A DNA stretch of 64,000 nt from Listeria costaricensis (GCF_900183385.1 NZ_FXUT01000010.1:111480-175479), one strand, 5' to 3'; positions 1-8,746 are shown, counted from the stretch's first letter. Notes: generated from the letters alone by a model not told the origin. Translations and numbers: made by a program.

Positions 1-53
1 ACAATGGGCTTTTCTCATTAATTGCTTTCAAAAAAAGGTGAAACAAAATTAAA

Positions 54-121
54 AAAGAACCTAAAATTACGCAAAAATCCATTTCAAGAAATGGCTCAAA
101 TGCTTAACCTCAGGTTCTTTT
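54..121 (-). terminator. Inverted repeat downstream of cas9, probable terminator
   Basis: On the minus strand AAAAGAACCT and AGGTTCTTTTTT flank an inner hairpin CCATTTC/GAAATGG. The whole forms a long two-tier stem ending in a T run just after the cas9 stop. The plus strand also ends in TTTTATTTT, so it could work in both directions. It suggests cas9 is not simply co-transcribed with whatever lies further left. Confidence 0.55.
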
Positions 122-158
122 ATTTTAACTATTACAACTTCCATCACCCAATAACAAC

Positions 159-3100
159 TTATTGATCTAACTCTTCACGCGGATCTTTCTCTTTAGGAGC
201 TAAAAATCTATTCCCCAGAATATCAGTCATATATTTATTGAAAATCTTTATTTTTTTTGTAATCGTAATGGCCATAGTAACTGTAGCTGGTTCTTTTATC
301 GGTTTTGTTTTTATTTTATTTTTTGCCCCTTCATCTTTTGACCAAAATCGATATTCCTGCAGTTCATCCTTGTTGGTTCCAAATTCTATTATATCTCCTC
401 GATATAAACTAAAACAAAATGACATCTTGTCTGTAATACCCTCTTTTTCCAAGAGTTTTTTATATGCATCTACGTTTATTTTGTAAGATTCTTTTTCATA
501 ATGAAACATATTATATTTTATTCCGATAAGGTGAAAACGCTTTTCAGCTGATTCATAGAATACATCAGCACGATAAGGAGTGATTGATTGCAGCACCACT
601 TTTTTCCCATTCTTAGGTGGTGTAGCCTCGTTCTTTTTACTAATTTCTATTCCCTGACCATAAATACCATCAATATATTTCAAATCAAATATCTCCGGTC
701 CATTCCCTTTTTTACTATATTTCCGAATGGCTCCATGTTCTTTCTTATACTCCGCAAACGGATTTTTAGCAGTAGGATATGTTTTTATCACCGATTCTAA
801 AATAGCAAAAGTCTGAGGATCATGTCTACACATCAAAAATTGCGTTTTATCTTTCTCATAACGGTTTTTAAATTTTTCCGTATAGAAATTATCATCATAA
901 ATATTTTTAAATTTCTTCACAACATAGTCTTTATTATCAACTTTTCTAGTTGAATATATTGTTGCATCACTAACTTTTCTATTTGGCTTTTTGCTCACCA
1001 TATGTGAATATTTAATCTCAGCTTCTATGTCAACTAACTGGTTTCGGAAATTATTCATGGGCTCAGCCTTTGCAAGTGTTATAAACTCTTCCTTATCAAG
1101 AATTGGGAAAGTCTCTTCTGTAGTCCTGGCGAAGGGAAGTCCAGACTGCGTGACATCATAGAATGATGAGACCTTTTTCCAAAGTTTCATCCGATCTGTT
1201 GCAGCTACAATTAGCGCATCAATCGCATGGTGCGTATAGCTTTCGCTTCGGTCTTTATAAATATTCCACTTTCCTCTTTGCTGTGATGTAAACTTTCCAC
1301 GAACAACTTTTACCTTCGTTTTCCGCTCATGTGCATCAAAATAATTCTGTAACGCATTTAAAACTACTCTAGAAGCATATCGAGTATCTACCAAGTTACG
1401 AGCAATAAAACCTTGCCGTACTTCCCACTTATTGATGTCTTCTTCCATTAACAGCAAATCTTTTTTGGTTCTAGTAATCGTTCCTTTGCCCTCTTTAAAT
1501 AATTCAAAAACAAATTGTTTAAAATCTGCATATGTCCAACCTTTATTTTTATTTTTATAATAATAAAATGGCGACCTCTGGCCTTTTTTTTGATTTTCTA
1601 TTGTATAGCATAACACTTTATTGTTTATACCATCGTCTAAAGAAATAGATTGCGGAATAATATGGTCAATCTGAAATTTCTCTGGATGCTGTATTAAATC
1701 TTTAACGTCTATTTTTTTGCCACTATAAATGCACTGTTCTTTCTGTTGAGCCAATAATCGCAGCTTCAATGCTAACTGTTTATGGTTATGAAAAGCATTA
1801 TCATCAAAATTATACTCTTTTTTTGCACGTTGAATAGCTGCTTTTTTTTCTTTCTCATTATTTGCTTGCATTTTATCAATTTCTTTTTTCTCCTCTATGC
1901 TTGAAACAAACTCTCGTGGCATTTCCACAACAATTGAAGCCAAATCACCATATCTTTTTAATATTTTATTGACAATTCCAAGCGTCTGTCGTATTGACCG
2001 GGCTGCAATGGGATTATAAATTTCGTTCAATGCCTCTTCAACTGGAATATATTTGCAATTTTTCAAATGCCTCCTATTATTTGCTTGTATTCCACGTTCA
2101 TGAATAATTTGCATTTGATTCTTTGGCGCTACATATAATTCAGGAATCATTTCATTCATAGCCTTCAAAGATAAAGAATGCCATTTAGAAAAATTGCCTT
2201 TTTTCTTCAAGTTTATGCAAACCCCAATAATAGAATCGCTCAACTGTGGAATCTTTTTACGTATCTGTGCGCAAATTGCAGATGGTTCAGTGTTTAAAGT
2301 TAAAATATAGGCTAGTTGATCATAGGTATCTCGTGAAAACTGACAATTAGAGATCCCCGCATCTTTTAATGCCTTTTGGATGTTTCGATAAACTTCAAAA
2401 GTATGGAATTCTGGTTTCTCATCTTTACCAATTTTATATCCTTTAATGTCATCTTCTTGACAATCAGCAACCTTACTAATAAGTTTAATCATTTTAGTTG
2501 GACCAAAGGTGGAACTGTTTAATATTTTCTCAATAATTTCTTCTTTTTGCGCTTTATTTAGCTTCTCACCTTTGATTTTAAGATTATTTAAATCGTCAAG
2601 CACATTAAATTCCTGAGCTGTATAAGAAGCTCTAGCCGCTCTCAACTCATTTGGATATACACTGCACTTGCCAATTAATACTTCAAATAAGTTGTCCAAT
2701 GTTGTTCCATCTGTTTTAAAGCGCCCATAATTAGTACGTGATTTTTCACTACCGGGACCATCATAATATTTTCTTTTTCCTGTCAAAATATTTATGTATG
2801 CATCAATAAATTTCTTGTCTATTTTAGAATAATATTTTGATTGTTCCCTCAAGAGTTCTCTGGCTTCTTTTTCATAAGCAGAGGTCGGAAAAATATTTAC
2901 TAAGTGTTGTACTTTTTCATCACTATTGACTGTAACTATGCCACGTACTTTCCCATATTTTTCAAAACGATCTAATTGAATTTCACACGGAAGTTTTTCC
3001 TTGAGCAAATCAGCATTTATTTTTAAATCACCTTTTATCTCCGTTTCATCAACATCATCCAAATAAGAAATGCCACGTCTTTTAGCAAGGTGAAACAAAG

Positions 3101-3416
3101 CAACGAAAAGCTCTTCGGAATTCAATTGCTCACGCAAGCCTTTTACTCTTAATTTATATGGATTATAATCATCACGAACATCTGGTTTATAAATTTCAGC
3201 ATCCATCAACAATTGTGTCATTCTTTCACGTCTATGTTTCTTTCTTCGTGTTAATCGCCTTGCACCCCTAGCATCCCTACGTTCCATATTTTGCGAAGCC
3301 GTCGCACTATTAAATAGTCTCACTCCAGCATCAACGATTCTACCATCATCTCCATCAATAAGTCCCCAACCGACAGAAGCTACCCCAACATCTAACCCTA
3401 AAATTAAATTTGACAT
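159..3416 (-). CDS. cas9: CRISPR-associated endonuclease Cas9, small type II-A (St1Cas9-like)
   Basis: This is the RNA-guided double-strand DNA endonuclease of a type II CRISPR system. The 1085-residue protein shows RuvC-I (LGLDVGVASVGWGL, catalytic D9), an arginine-rich bridge helix at about 46-66, RuvC-II (IVVEMPRE, E498), an HNH domain (IDHIIPQS, D584/H585, N608) and RuvC-III (HHAIDAL, H730 and D733). All catalytic residues are present. Many segments match S. thermophilus CRISPR1 Cas9 as I recall it (RVKGL, RRGISYLDD, LTGKRKYY, YTAQEFN, NLVDTRYASRVVLNALQ, FLMCRHDPQTF), far more than the 1334-residue Cas9 usual in L. monocytogenes. The C-terminal PAM-interacting part is more divergent. The start follows GAGGAG by 8 bases. 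cas1, cas2, csn2 and the array are not in the window; the 158 bases downstream hold no gene. Cas9 identity is near certain; subtype is inferred from similarity. Confidence 0.97.
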   Translation of the reverse strand: MSNLILGLDVGVASVGWGLIDGDDGRIVDAGVRLFNSATASQNMERRDARGARRLTRRKKHRRERMTQLLMDAEIYKPDVRDDYNPYKLRVKGLREQLNSEELFVALFHLAKRRGISYLDDVDETEIKGDLKINADLLKEKLPCEIQLDRFEKYGKVRGIVTVNSDEKVQHLVNIFPTSAYEKEARELLREQSKYYSKIDKKFIDAYINILTGKRKYYDGPGSEKSRTNYGRFKTDGTTLDNLFEVLIGKCSVYPNELRAARASYTAQEFNVLDDLNNLKIKGEKLNKAQKEEIIEKILNSSTFGPTKMIKLISKVADCQEDDIKGYKIGKDEKPEFHTFEVYRNIQKALKDAGISNCQFSRDTYDQLAYILTLNTEPSAICAQIRKKIPQLSDSIIGVCINLKKKGNFSKWHSLSLKAMNEMIPELYVAPKNQMQIIHERGIQANNRRHLKNCKYIPVEEALNEIYNPIAARSIRQTLGIVNKILKRYGDLASIVVEMPREFVSSIEEKKEIDKMQANNEKEKKAAIQRAKKEYNFDDNAFHNHKQLALKLRLLAQQKEQCIYSGKKIDVKDLIQHPEKFQIDHIIPQSISLDDGINNKVLCYTIENQKKGQRSPFYYYKNKNKGWTYADFKQFVFELFKEGKGTITRTKKDLLLMEEDINKWEVRQGFIARNLVDTRYASRVVLNALQNYFDAHERKTKVKVVRGKFTSQQRGKWNIYKDRSESYTHHAIDALIVAATDRMKLWKKVSSFYDVTQSGLPFARTTEETFPILDKEEFITLAKAEPMNNFRNQLVDIEAEIKYSHMVSKKPNRKVSDATIYSTRKVDNKDYVVKKFKNIYDDNFYTEKFKNRYEKDKTQFLMCRHDPQTFAILESVIKTYPTAKNPFAEYKKEHGAIRKYSKKGNGPEIFDLKYIDGIYGQGIEISKKNEATPPKNGKKVVLQSITPYRADVFYESAEKRFHLIGIKYNMFHYEKESYKINVDAYKKLLEKEGITDKMSFCFSLYRGDIIEFGTNKDELQEYRFWSKDEGAKNKIKTKPIKEPATVTMAITITKKIKIFNKYMTDILGNRFLAPKEKDPREELDQ

Positions 3417-3509
3417 CTCTATTCTCCTCTACTGTTGTTATTAAATATATGTTAAATAAATTTTACTCATTATGTTTTGATATAACCTTCTGATTTACTA
3501 GCACCATTC

Positions 3510-3640
3510 AACTTGTATTTATTCATAAATTTTCTACCTTCACAAGCAAAAATAATTATTCACTTCAAAGTAAGGGATGAGTGGCATCTACGCATAATTA
3601 TCGCTTTCATTATAACATATTTTCTTAAAATTTTTTTAAT
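3510..3640 (+). ncRNA. Candidate tracrRNA opposite the cas9 leader
   Basis: On the plus strand the core TTCAAAGTAAGGGATG followed by AGTGGCATCTACGC resembles the lower-stem, AAGG and nexus segment of the S. thermophilus CRISPR1 tracrRNA (CAAAGATAAGGCTTCATGCC, from memory). A small nexus hairpin GGATG/CATCT can form. If correct, the CRISPR repeat should begin roughly GTTTTTGAAGTG. Weak points are the lack of a GC-rich 3' hairpin before the T run at 3630-3637, no clear promoter, and no repeat in the window to pair it with. Boundaries are approximate. Confidence 0.3.
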
Positions 3641-3710
3641 TTATTAATACATATTAGTTTAGATAAAGTTGATTTTTCCATTCATAATAGTAGAACCATT
3701 ATTTCAAAAT

Positions 3711-3746
3711 AAAAAAGCAGAAGTACGCTTCTCGATACTCCTGCCT
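3711..3746 (-). terminator. Rho-independent terminator of tagO
   Basis: On the minus strand GCAGGAGTA pairs with TACTTCTGC (one G-U pair) and is followed by TTTTTTATTTT, 35-70 bases after the tagO stop. Confidence 0.8.
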
Positions 3747-3780
3747 TATAATTAGTTTCCTATATTCTTTTCTTCTTTGT

Positions 3781-4839
3781 TCACTCATCTTCTTCGTGAC
3801 TGATATGAATGCGCAAAAGCCGCATAATCGGTCGATAATTTTGACTGATCAGGCCGAGCGTTTCAATCAGGACTTCTATTAAGATAAGCAGCACGCCCAT
3901 CAGCAAGATCGAGCCCCATAACGTCGACATGGTCAAGATAAAGGAAAACAGCGAGAAAAGTGCCGAGATGGCATAAATCAGAATCACTGTTTGGCGATGT
4001 GTAAAGCCTAGATTCATCAGGCAATGATGCATATGAAACTTATCCGCCATGGCGATCGGCTGCTTGGTAACCAGTCGCCGAATAATCGCAATCAATGTAT
4101 CTGCAATTAGTACGCCCAGAATCAAAATGGGCACAATCAAGGAAATAAATGTGACATTTTTAAAGCCCATCAAAGATAGCACGGAAATAATGAAGCCTAA
4201 AAAGAGTGCCCCTGTGTCGCCCATAAAAATCTTAGCCGGGTTGAAATTATACGGCAAAAAGCCAAGTGTCGCAGCAATAAGAATAGCTGCCAGCATAATC
4301 ACGACTGGATCCTGCATGATAAAAGCCATACACATGATTGTCAAAAGCGCAATCGTCGAGACCCCTGCCGCAAGCCCGTCCAGTCCGTCGATCAGATTCA
4401 CCGCATTTGTAATCGCCACAATCCAAATAATCGTGAGCGGAATACTCAACACACCAAAATGGATATCCCCACCAAATGGCAAATTGATAAAAGTAATTTC
4501 AATTCCACCAAATAGGACGATAACCAGTGCTGCAAGAATCTGCCCAAACAACTTAACGCGCGCTTTTATTTCAAAAATATCATCTATCAGTCCAGTGATC
4601 ATCATGATCGTTCCGCTGACAAATAATGGCACAAGTAGCGATTTATCGATTGGCAGCATGAAAAGACCAATCGTAAAACTTATGTATATCGCAAGCCCGC
4701 CAAGACTTGGAATCGGTTTGATATTTACACGACGTTTATCCGGTTTATCTGTCACATCAAAGTAGAGCGCCAGTTGCCGAATGATCGGTGTAAAAAGAAG
4801 CGAGGCCACAAGTACGATCGCAAAAATCGCATACAGCAT
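3781..4839 (-). CDS. tagO: Undecaprenyl-phosphate GlcNAc-1-phosphate transferase (TagO/WecA family)
   Basis: An integral membrane enzyme that moves GlcNAc-1-phosphate from UDP-GlcNAc to undecaprenyl phosphate, the first step of wall teichoic acid linkage-unit synthesis. The 352 residues contain about ten hydrophobic segments and the family signatures: an aspartate pair near 86-87 (LIDDIFE), NLIDGLDGLAAG at 148-159, FMGDTGALFLG near 205, and the cytoplasmic His motif FHMHHCL near 268. The length is typical of the family. It is transcribed away from the LCP gene, whose family attaches teichoic acids to peptidoglycan, so the two fit one pathway. The start follows AAGGAGG at good spacing. Listeria usually has two TagO paralogues; this looks like the one beside the nag operon (lmo0959 by position). 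Confidence 0.93.
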   Translation of the reverse strand: MLYAIFAIVLVASLLFTPIIRQLALYFDVTDKPDKRRVNIKPIPSLGGLAIYISFTIGLFMLPIDKSLLVPLFVSGTIMMITGLIDDIFEIKARVKLFGQILAALVIVLFGGIEITFINLPFGGDIHFGVLSIPLTIIWIVAITNAVNLIDGLDGLAAGVSTIALLTIMCMAFIMQDPVVIMLAAILIAATLGFLPYNFNPAKIFMGDTGALFLGFIISVLSLMGFKNVTFISLIVPILILGVLIADTLIAIIRRLVTKQPIAMADKFHMHHCLMNLGFTHRQTVILIYAISALFSLFSFILTMSTLWGSILLMGVLLILIEVLIETLGLISQNYRPIMRLLRIHISHEEDE

Positions 4840-4873
4840 CTTTCGCCCTCCTTTTTCAATTGAGATCTTCTAT

Positions 4874-4902
4874 ATTATACGTGCTTATTTATGAAAATAC
4901 AA
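4874..4902 (-). promoter_or_regulatory. tagO promoter
   Basis: On the minus strand TTGTAT is followed by a 17-base spacer and a perfect TATAAT, about 35 bases before the tagO start. Consistent with a SigA promoter. Confidence 0.7.
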
Positions 4903-4978
4903 TGAATATCTCGGGAGCAACCTTTTGATACAAAAAAATCAGTAATTATTACAACTTTTCGACAGCTTAAAATAAAGA

Positions 4979-5007
4979 GTGACCTTTCTTATAAATTGGG
5001 CTAAAAT
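4979..5007 (+). promoter_or_regulatory. LCP gene promoter
   Basis: GTGACC, a 17-base spacer and TAAAAT sit 30 bases before the LCP start, divergent from the tagO promoter. The match to SigA consensus is moderate. Confidence 0.45.
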
Positions 5008-5037
5008 AAAGGTAGCAAAAAAGAGAGGATGAATAAT

Positions 5038-5970
5038 TTGCGAACGGATAAATACAAAAAGAAGAAAAAACATCGGGTTTTAAAAATCATTTCAGCCATC
5101 CTATTAGTAATCATTTTACTTTGTGCTGGATTAATCGGCTATGCTTACTGGAAAACCAGCGCAACTTTTGATCAAATCCACAAACCAGTCGAAGGAAAAC
5201 AAAATACTAGTGTCACGCTCGATGGAAGTACCCCTTTCTCTGTGCTACTTCTTGGGGTCGATGAACGCGAAGGTGACCGCGGCAGATCTGATACCATGAT
5301 TGCGGCTACGGTCAACGGTACGACCAATAAAATCCAAATGCTCAGTATCCCACGTGATACACAAACAGAAATTGTCGGGCATAATTCAGTGGACAAAATT
5401 AATGCTGCCTATGCTTACGGCGGTGTCAAAATGGCCGAAGATACAGCCTCTAATTTTTTGAATGACATTCCTTTCAATTACTATATTAAAATCAACATGG
5501 AAGGCTTTAAGGATCTTGTTGATGCAGTCGGCGGAATCACTGTCTATAATGACAAGGACGGACTTGAACTTGACGGTGAAACTTTCAACAAAGGGAACAT
5601 TACACTTGATGGTGACGATGCACTTGCTTATGTGCGTATTCGTAAAACGGACTCAGAAGGTGACTTTGGTCGTCAAAAACGGCAGCAACAGGTCATTTCA
5701 GCGATCGCAGATAAATTGATGAGCACAGGCCTGATTTGGCACTTCAATGATGTTTTAGATGCGATTGGCGATAATATCGAAACTGACTTTACAATGAATG
5801 ACGTGACAAAGATTGCCAAAAACTATGCTGGTGCACTCGGCAATGTGGAAAACTTGCAGGTTAGCGGAACAGGTGGCATACAAAGCGATGGCATCTGGTA
5901 CTATGTGGTCTCCGATGACGAACGGGCACGGCTTCATGACGAACTAGCCAAGAATTTGGAAATCAACTGA
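5038..5970 (+). CDS. LytR-CpsA-Psr (LCP) family cell-wall glycopolymer transferase
   Basis: LCP proteins transfer undecaprenyl-linked glycopolymers such as teichoic acid onto peptidoglycan outside the membrane. A lysine-rich cytoplasmic N-terminus (KKKKKHRVLK) precedes one membrane anchor (about 15-38), then the LCP domain with GVDEREGDRGRSDTM, SIPRDTQTEI, KINAAYAYGG, VGGITV and YVRIRKTDSEGDFGRQKRQQ, which carry the Arg and Asp residues that bind pyrophosphate and magnesium. About 310 residues is normal. An ATG at 5029 opens the same frame, but the ribosome site AGAGAGG abuts it directly. The TTG at 5038 lies 9 bases from that site, so I prefer it. The pairing with tagO supports a wall teichoic acid role. 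Confidence 0.9.
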   Translation: MRTDKYKKKKKHRVLKIISAILLVIILLCAGLIGYAYWKTSATFDQIHKPVEGKQNTSVTLDGSTPFSVLLLGVDEREGDRGRSDTMIAATVNGTTNKIQMLSIPRDTQTEIVGHNSVDKINAAYAYGGVKMAEDTASNFLNDIPFNYYIKINMEGFKDLVDAVGGITVYNDKDGLELDGETFNKGNITLDGDDALAYVRIRKTDSEGDFGRQKRQQQVISAIADKLMSTGLIWHFNDVLDAIGDNIETDFTMNDVTKIAKNYAGALGNVENLQVSGTGGIQSDGIWYYVVSDDERARLHDELAKNLEIN

Positions 5971-5982
5971 CCCACTAGTCAA

Positions 5983-6036
5983 AACAGCGGAAAGCATGAC
6001 TGTTCATTGAAACCGTTTTGCTTTCCGCTGTTTTTT
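5983..6036 (+). terminator. Terminator of the LCP gene
   Basis: AACAGCGGAAAGCA pairs with TGCTTTCCGCTGTT across a loop and is followed by a T run. A 14-bp stem. Confidence 0.85.
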
Positions 6037-6062
6037 GCAGGTTAAAAATTTTATACCACATA

Positions 6063-6117
6063 AAAAAATCTTTCCGTCTATTCCACTGAATCTGAGAATA
6101 GACGGAAAGATTTTTAT
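6063..6117 (-). terminator. Terminator of the nag operon
   Basis: AATCTTTCCGTCTATTC and its exact complement flank a short loop, with A and T runs on both sides. It overlaps the nagR stop and can work in both directions. Confidence 0.85.
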
Positions 6118-6836
6118 TGTTTGACGCGCGCCACAAATTGAAAGCGGCTGCCTACATATTGCGAACGAGTAAATTCAAATGGTCGACCGTCATCCAAATA
6201 GGTAATCTGCCGAAGCTTCATGACTGGAGAACCTAATTTTACATCCAGATAAGGCGCGACTTTTTCCGAAACAAGTGCGGCTTCCATCGTTTGCTCCGCC
6301 TCGCCAATCTGCTGATCAAGGCTGGTTTCAATCGCTTTATAAAGAGAGTTCATGATGTCCTCTTTGGTTAAAAGTGACGCAATTTTTTCTGGAATCGACG
6401 CGACTTCATAAAGAATTGGCACTTTGTCCCCGTAGCGAATCCGTTCGATTTTCATCACATTGCTGTTATCCGGCAGTTCAAGTGCTTCCTGTTCCTGGAT
6501 ACTTGCCGGTCTGATTCCATAGGAAACGATACGTGTCGACGGAATCTTGCCCTCTTGCAGCATCAAATTCGTAAAACTTGTCACTGCTTCAAGACGCTCA
6601 GTCAGTTTTTTCTCAGCGATAAAAGTCCCGGCACCCACGCGGCGCTGAAGGATATTATCATCCACAAGTCCTTGAATGGCCTGCCGGACGGTCATCCGGC
6701 TCACTTGAAACATTTCGGCTAATTGACGTTCTGCCGGAATTGATGACCCGACCTGCCAGACGCCCTCTTCGATTTTTTGCTTGATGTTCGATTGGATTTG
6801 AATGTAAATCGGAATTCCTGATTGTTTATCGATCAT
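6114..6836 (-). CDS. nagR: GntR/HutC-family repressor of amino-sugar use (NagR)
   Basis: A transcriptional repressor of N-acetylglucosamine use. Residues 1-75 form a GntR winged helix (PIYIQIQSNIKQKI, IPAERQLAEMFQVSRMTVRQA, GAGTFIAEK). Residues about 90-235 match the UTRA effector domain, which in B. subtilis NagR/YvoA binds glucosamine-6-P or GlcNAc-6-P. It is the last gene of nagA-nagB-nagR, 16 bases after nagB. A dre-like operator lies over the nagA promoter, so autoregulation of the operon is likely. The gene ends inside a strong terminator. Confidence 0.92.
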   Translation of the reverse strand: MIDKQSGIPIYIQIQSNIKQKIEEGVWQVGSSIPAERQLAEMFQVSRMTVRQAIQGLVDDNILQRRVGAGTFIAEKKLTERLEAVTSFTNLMLQEGKIPSTRIVSYGIRPASIQEQEALELPDNSNVMKIERIRYGDKVPILYEVASIPEKIASLLTKEDIMNSLYKAIETSLDQQIGEAEQTMEAALVSEKVAPYLDVKLGSPVMKLRQITYLDDGRPFEFTRSQYVGSRFQFVARVKQ

Positions 6837-6852
6837 TTTTCAGCCCTCTTTT

Positions 6853-7557
6853 TTATAGAAGTGAAGCTGCTTCCTCGTCCACGATAATGGTAACATCCGG
6901 ATGATTTTGCAGTGCCGAAGCAGGGCATTTCACATCTACAGATCCTTTTATAGTTTCTTTAATCGCTTCTGCTTTGTTTTCACCAAAAGCAAACAGAATG
7001 ATCTTCTTCGCGTTCATGATCGATTTGATTCCCATCGAGTAAGCGTGCGTCGGAACGTCTTCTTCTCTTTCAAAAAAGCGTTTGTTCGCTTCACGTGTCG
7101 ATTCTGTCAATTCGACTTTATGCGTTAGCGAGTCAAATGGCGTACCGGGTTCATTAAAGCCGATATGTCCATTTGTCCCAATGCCCAGAATTTGAATATC
7201 CACTGGGTGTGCAGCAAGAATTTCTTCATAGCGGGCACATTCAGCCGCAGCATCCTTTGCTAAACCGTTTGGCAAGAAGCTTTCTTTAAATGCTTTCTTA
7301 GAAAACAACAATTGGTTCATATAGTAATGATAACTGTTTGGATCGTCGGCTGCAAGACCTACATACTCATCTAGGTTGACTGTTGTGATTTCAGCGGTAT
7401 CGACATCGCTTTTAATCATTTCAGCATAAAGGGTTTCTGGCGTACTACCTGTTGCAAGACCTAGCGTATTCACACGGCCTGCTTTTATTTCATTTTCAAT
7501 GATTTCTAGTCCTTTAATGGAGCCTTCTAGTTTATCTTTTACTTGGATAAGTTGCAT
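6853..7557 (-). CDS. nagB: Glucosamine-6-phosphate deaminase
   Basis: It converts glucosamine-6-phosphate to fructose-6-phosphate and ammonia, the last step of GlcNAc catabolism into glycolysis. The 234-residue protein has the short Gram-positive length, without the allosteric C-terminus of the E. coli enzyme. Family motifs: LATGSTPETLYAEM, VNLDEYVGL (general base Asp), and GIGTNGHIGFNEPG with the catalytic His. It sits between nagA (15 bases upstream) and nagR in one operon. Confidence 0.97.
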   Translation of the reverse strand: MQLIQVKDKLEGSIKGLEIIENEIKAGRVNTLGLATGSTPETLYAEMIKSDVDTAEITTVNLDEYVGLAADDPNSYHYYMNQLLFSKKAFKESFLPNGLAKDAAAECARYEEILAAHPVDIQILGIGTNGHIGFNEPGTPFDSLTHKVELTESTREANKRFFEREEDVPTHAYSMGIKSIMNAKKIILFAFGENKAEAIKETIKGSVDVKCPASALQNHPDVTIIVDEEAASLL

Positions 7558-7572
7558 GTTTAGTTCGTCCTC

Positions 7573-8706
7573 TCAAGAAAATTTACGACCGAATGAGAAT
7601 GTTGCGGTCAATTTTAGATCATTGTCAAATACGTTAAAATCAGCATCTTTACCTGCTTGAAGCGCACCTTTTTGTGTTAGGTTGAACTCCTTCGCCTGAT
7701 TGACAGAGCTCATTAGAACAGCTTCTTCTATCGTGCAACCGGTAAAGCGAATGATATTACGGAAAGCATCGTCATAAGTGAGTACGCTTCCTGCCAGTGT
7801 GCCATCTTCAAGACGTGCCTGTTTATCTTTTACGATAACCGTTTGGCCGCCAAGTTCTGATTTTCCTTCTGGCATACCTTTCGCACGCATGGAGTCTGTA
7901 ATAAGACTGATGCCGTGTGCCCCTTTCATCTTGTAAGCAAGACGAACCATATCTGGATGAACATGGATACCGTCACAGATTAGTTCTGCTTGGATGCCGT
8001 CTTCTAAGAGCACGTGTCCTGGAACACCTGGTTCACGGTGTGTCATTCGATGGCAGGCATTATAAAGATGGGTGGCGTGGGTTGCCTTACTTGTTTTCAA
8101 ATGTTCCCGCACGTCATTACTGTGTCCGATACTTGGAACAACACCCAGCTCATAGCAAAGATTTTCAAATGCTGGAGAAGTTTCGTGCTCGGGTGCATAG
8201 GTTACGACTTTGATTAAGCCGCCAGAAAGATCAAACCATTTTTTGAAAACCTCTAAATCTGGTGCTTCAATATATTCTTCTGGTTGTGCCCCTTTAAAGA
8301 CAACCGATACAAAGGGACCTTCCAAATGAATCCCGGCGATGACCGGTTCTTCTTTAGCCACTTCGCCAATCGTTTTTAATGCCTTTTCAATATTTTCATG
8401 CGATTGTGTCATCGTTGTTGGGAAATAACTGGTAATCCCCTCATTCAACATTCCGCGTACTTGGAGCTTCAACGCCTCTGGATCTGCATCCATAGCATCG
8501 TGTCCGTATCCGCCATGTGAATGAACATCGATAAAACCAGGAACCACTTTTTTTCCGGATAAATCGATTACTTCTTCATCCTTTTTTGCCTCGAAATTCG
8601 CCATGCTGCCAACTTCTTGAATCGTTTCCGTGAAGCGCATGTAAGCATTCTCAAGTACATTCTTCCCCGTGTAGATTGTTGCGTTAGTAATCACTTTTGC
8701 AGTCAT
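7573..8706 (-). CDS. nagA: N-acetylglucosamine-6-phosphate deacetylase
   Basis: It removes the acetyl group from GlcNAc-6-phosphate to give glucosamine-6-phosphate for nagB. Amidohydrolase-fold motifs are present: metal-binding DVHSHGGYGHD, the catalytic region HLEGPFVS, IGHSNDVREH, HLYNACHRM, CDGIHVHPDM and TDSMRAKGM. The chosen ATG at 8706 (MTAKVIT, 377 residues) lies 9 bases after AGGAGG; an upstream in-frame ATG at 8724 falls on top of that ribosome site and is rejected. It is the first gene of the nag operon and is preceded by a clear promoter and operator. Confidence 0.96.
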   Translation of the reverse strand: MTAKVITNATIYTGKNVLENAYMRFTETIQEVGSMANFEAKKDEEVIDLSGKKVVPGFIDVHSHGGYGHDAMDADPEALKLQVRGMLNEGITSYFPTTMTQSHENIEKALKTIGEVAKEEPVIAGIHLEGPFVSVVFKGAQPEEYIEAPDLEVFKKWFDLSGGLIKVVTYAPEHETSPAFENLCYELGVVPSIGHSNDVREHLKTSKATHATHLYNACHRMTHREPGVPGHVLLEDGIQAELICDGIHVHPDMVRLAYKMKGAHGISLITDSMRAKGMPEGKSELGGQTVIVKDKQARLEDGTLAGSVLTYDDAFRNIIRFTGCTIEEAVLMSSVNQAKEFNLTQKGALQAGKDADFNVFDNDLKLTATFSFGRKFS

Positions 8707-8728
8707 TACGATAGCCTCCTTCATTTAC

Positions 8729-8746
8729 AATCGGTCTATACCAATT
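8729..8746 (-). promoter_or_regulatory. NagR (dre-type) operator at the nagA promoter
   Basis: AATTGGTATAGACCGATT on the minus strand is a near-palindrome with the GGT-N4-ACC core known from NagR/YvoA dre sites. It lies just downstream of the -10 box, over the likely transcription start, as expected for a repressor site. Confidence 0.75.

Larger units (their letters stand above)
3417..3780. other. Gene-free 364-bp region between cas9 and tagO
   Basis: This AT-rich stretch holds the cas9 leader and a likely cas9 promoter (minus strand, extended -10 TGTTATAAT at about 3609-3616, no good -35), a possible plus-strand tracrRNA near 3510-3640, and the terminator of tagO at 3711-3746. No CRISPR repeats are visible. 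Confidence 0.6.

Noticed and set aside
1..20. ATG at the extreme left on the minus strand as a possible cas1 start
   Set aside because: The codons (MRKAHC) do not match a Cas1 N-terminus, and no ribosome site precedes it.
1..125. tracrRNA in the region downstream of cas9
   Set aside because: A CAAAAAAAGG stretch exists on the plus strand but no nexus hairpin follows it; the upstream candidate is better.
1..3780. CRISPR repeat array
   Set aside because: No direct repeats of 30-40 bases at regular spacing are visible in the window.
4049..4765. Plus-strand 238-codon frame antisense to tagO
   Set aside because: Long but composed of Ile/Ser/Pro-rich antisense sequence; tagO on the other strand has all family motifs.
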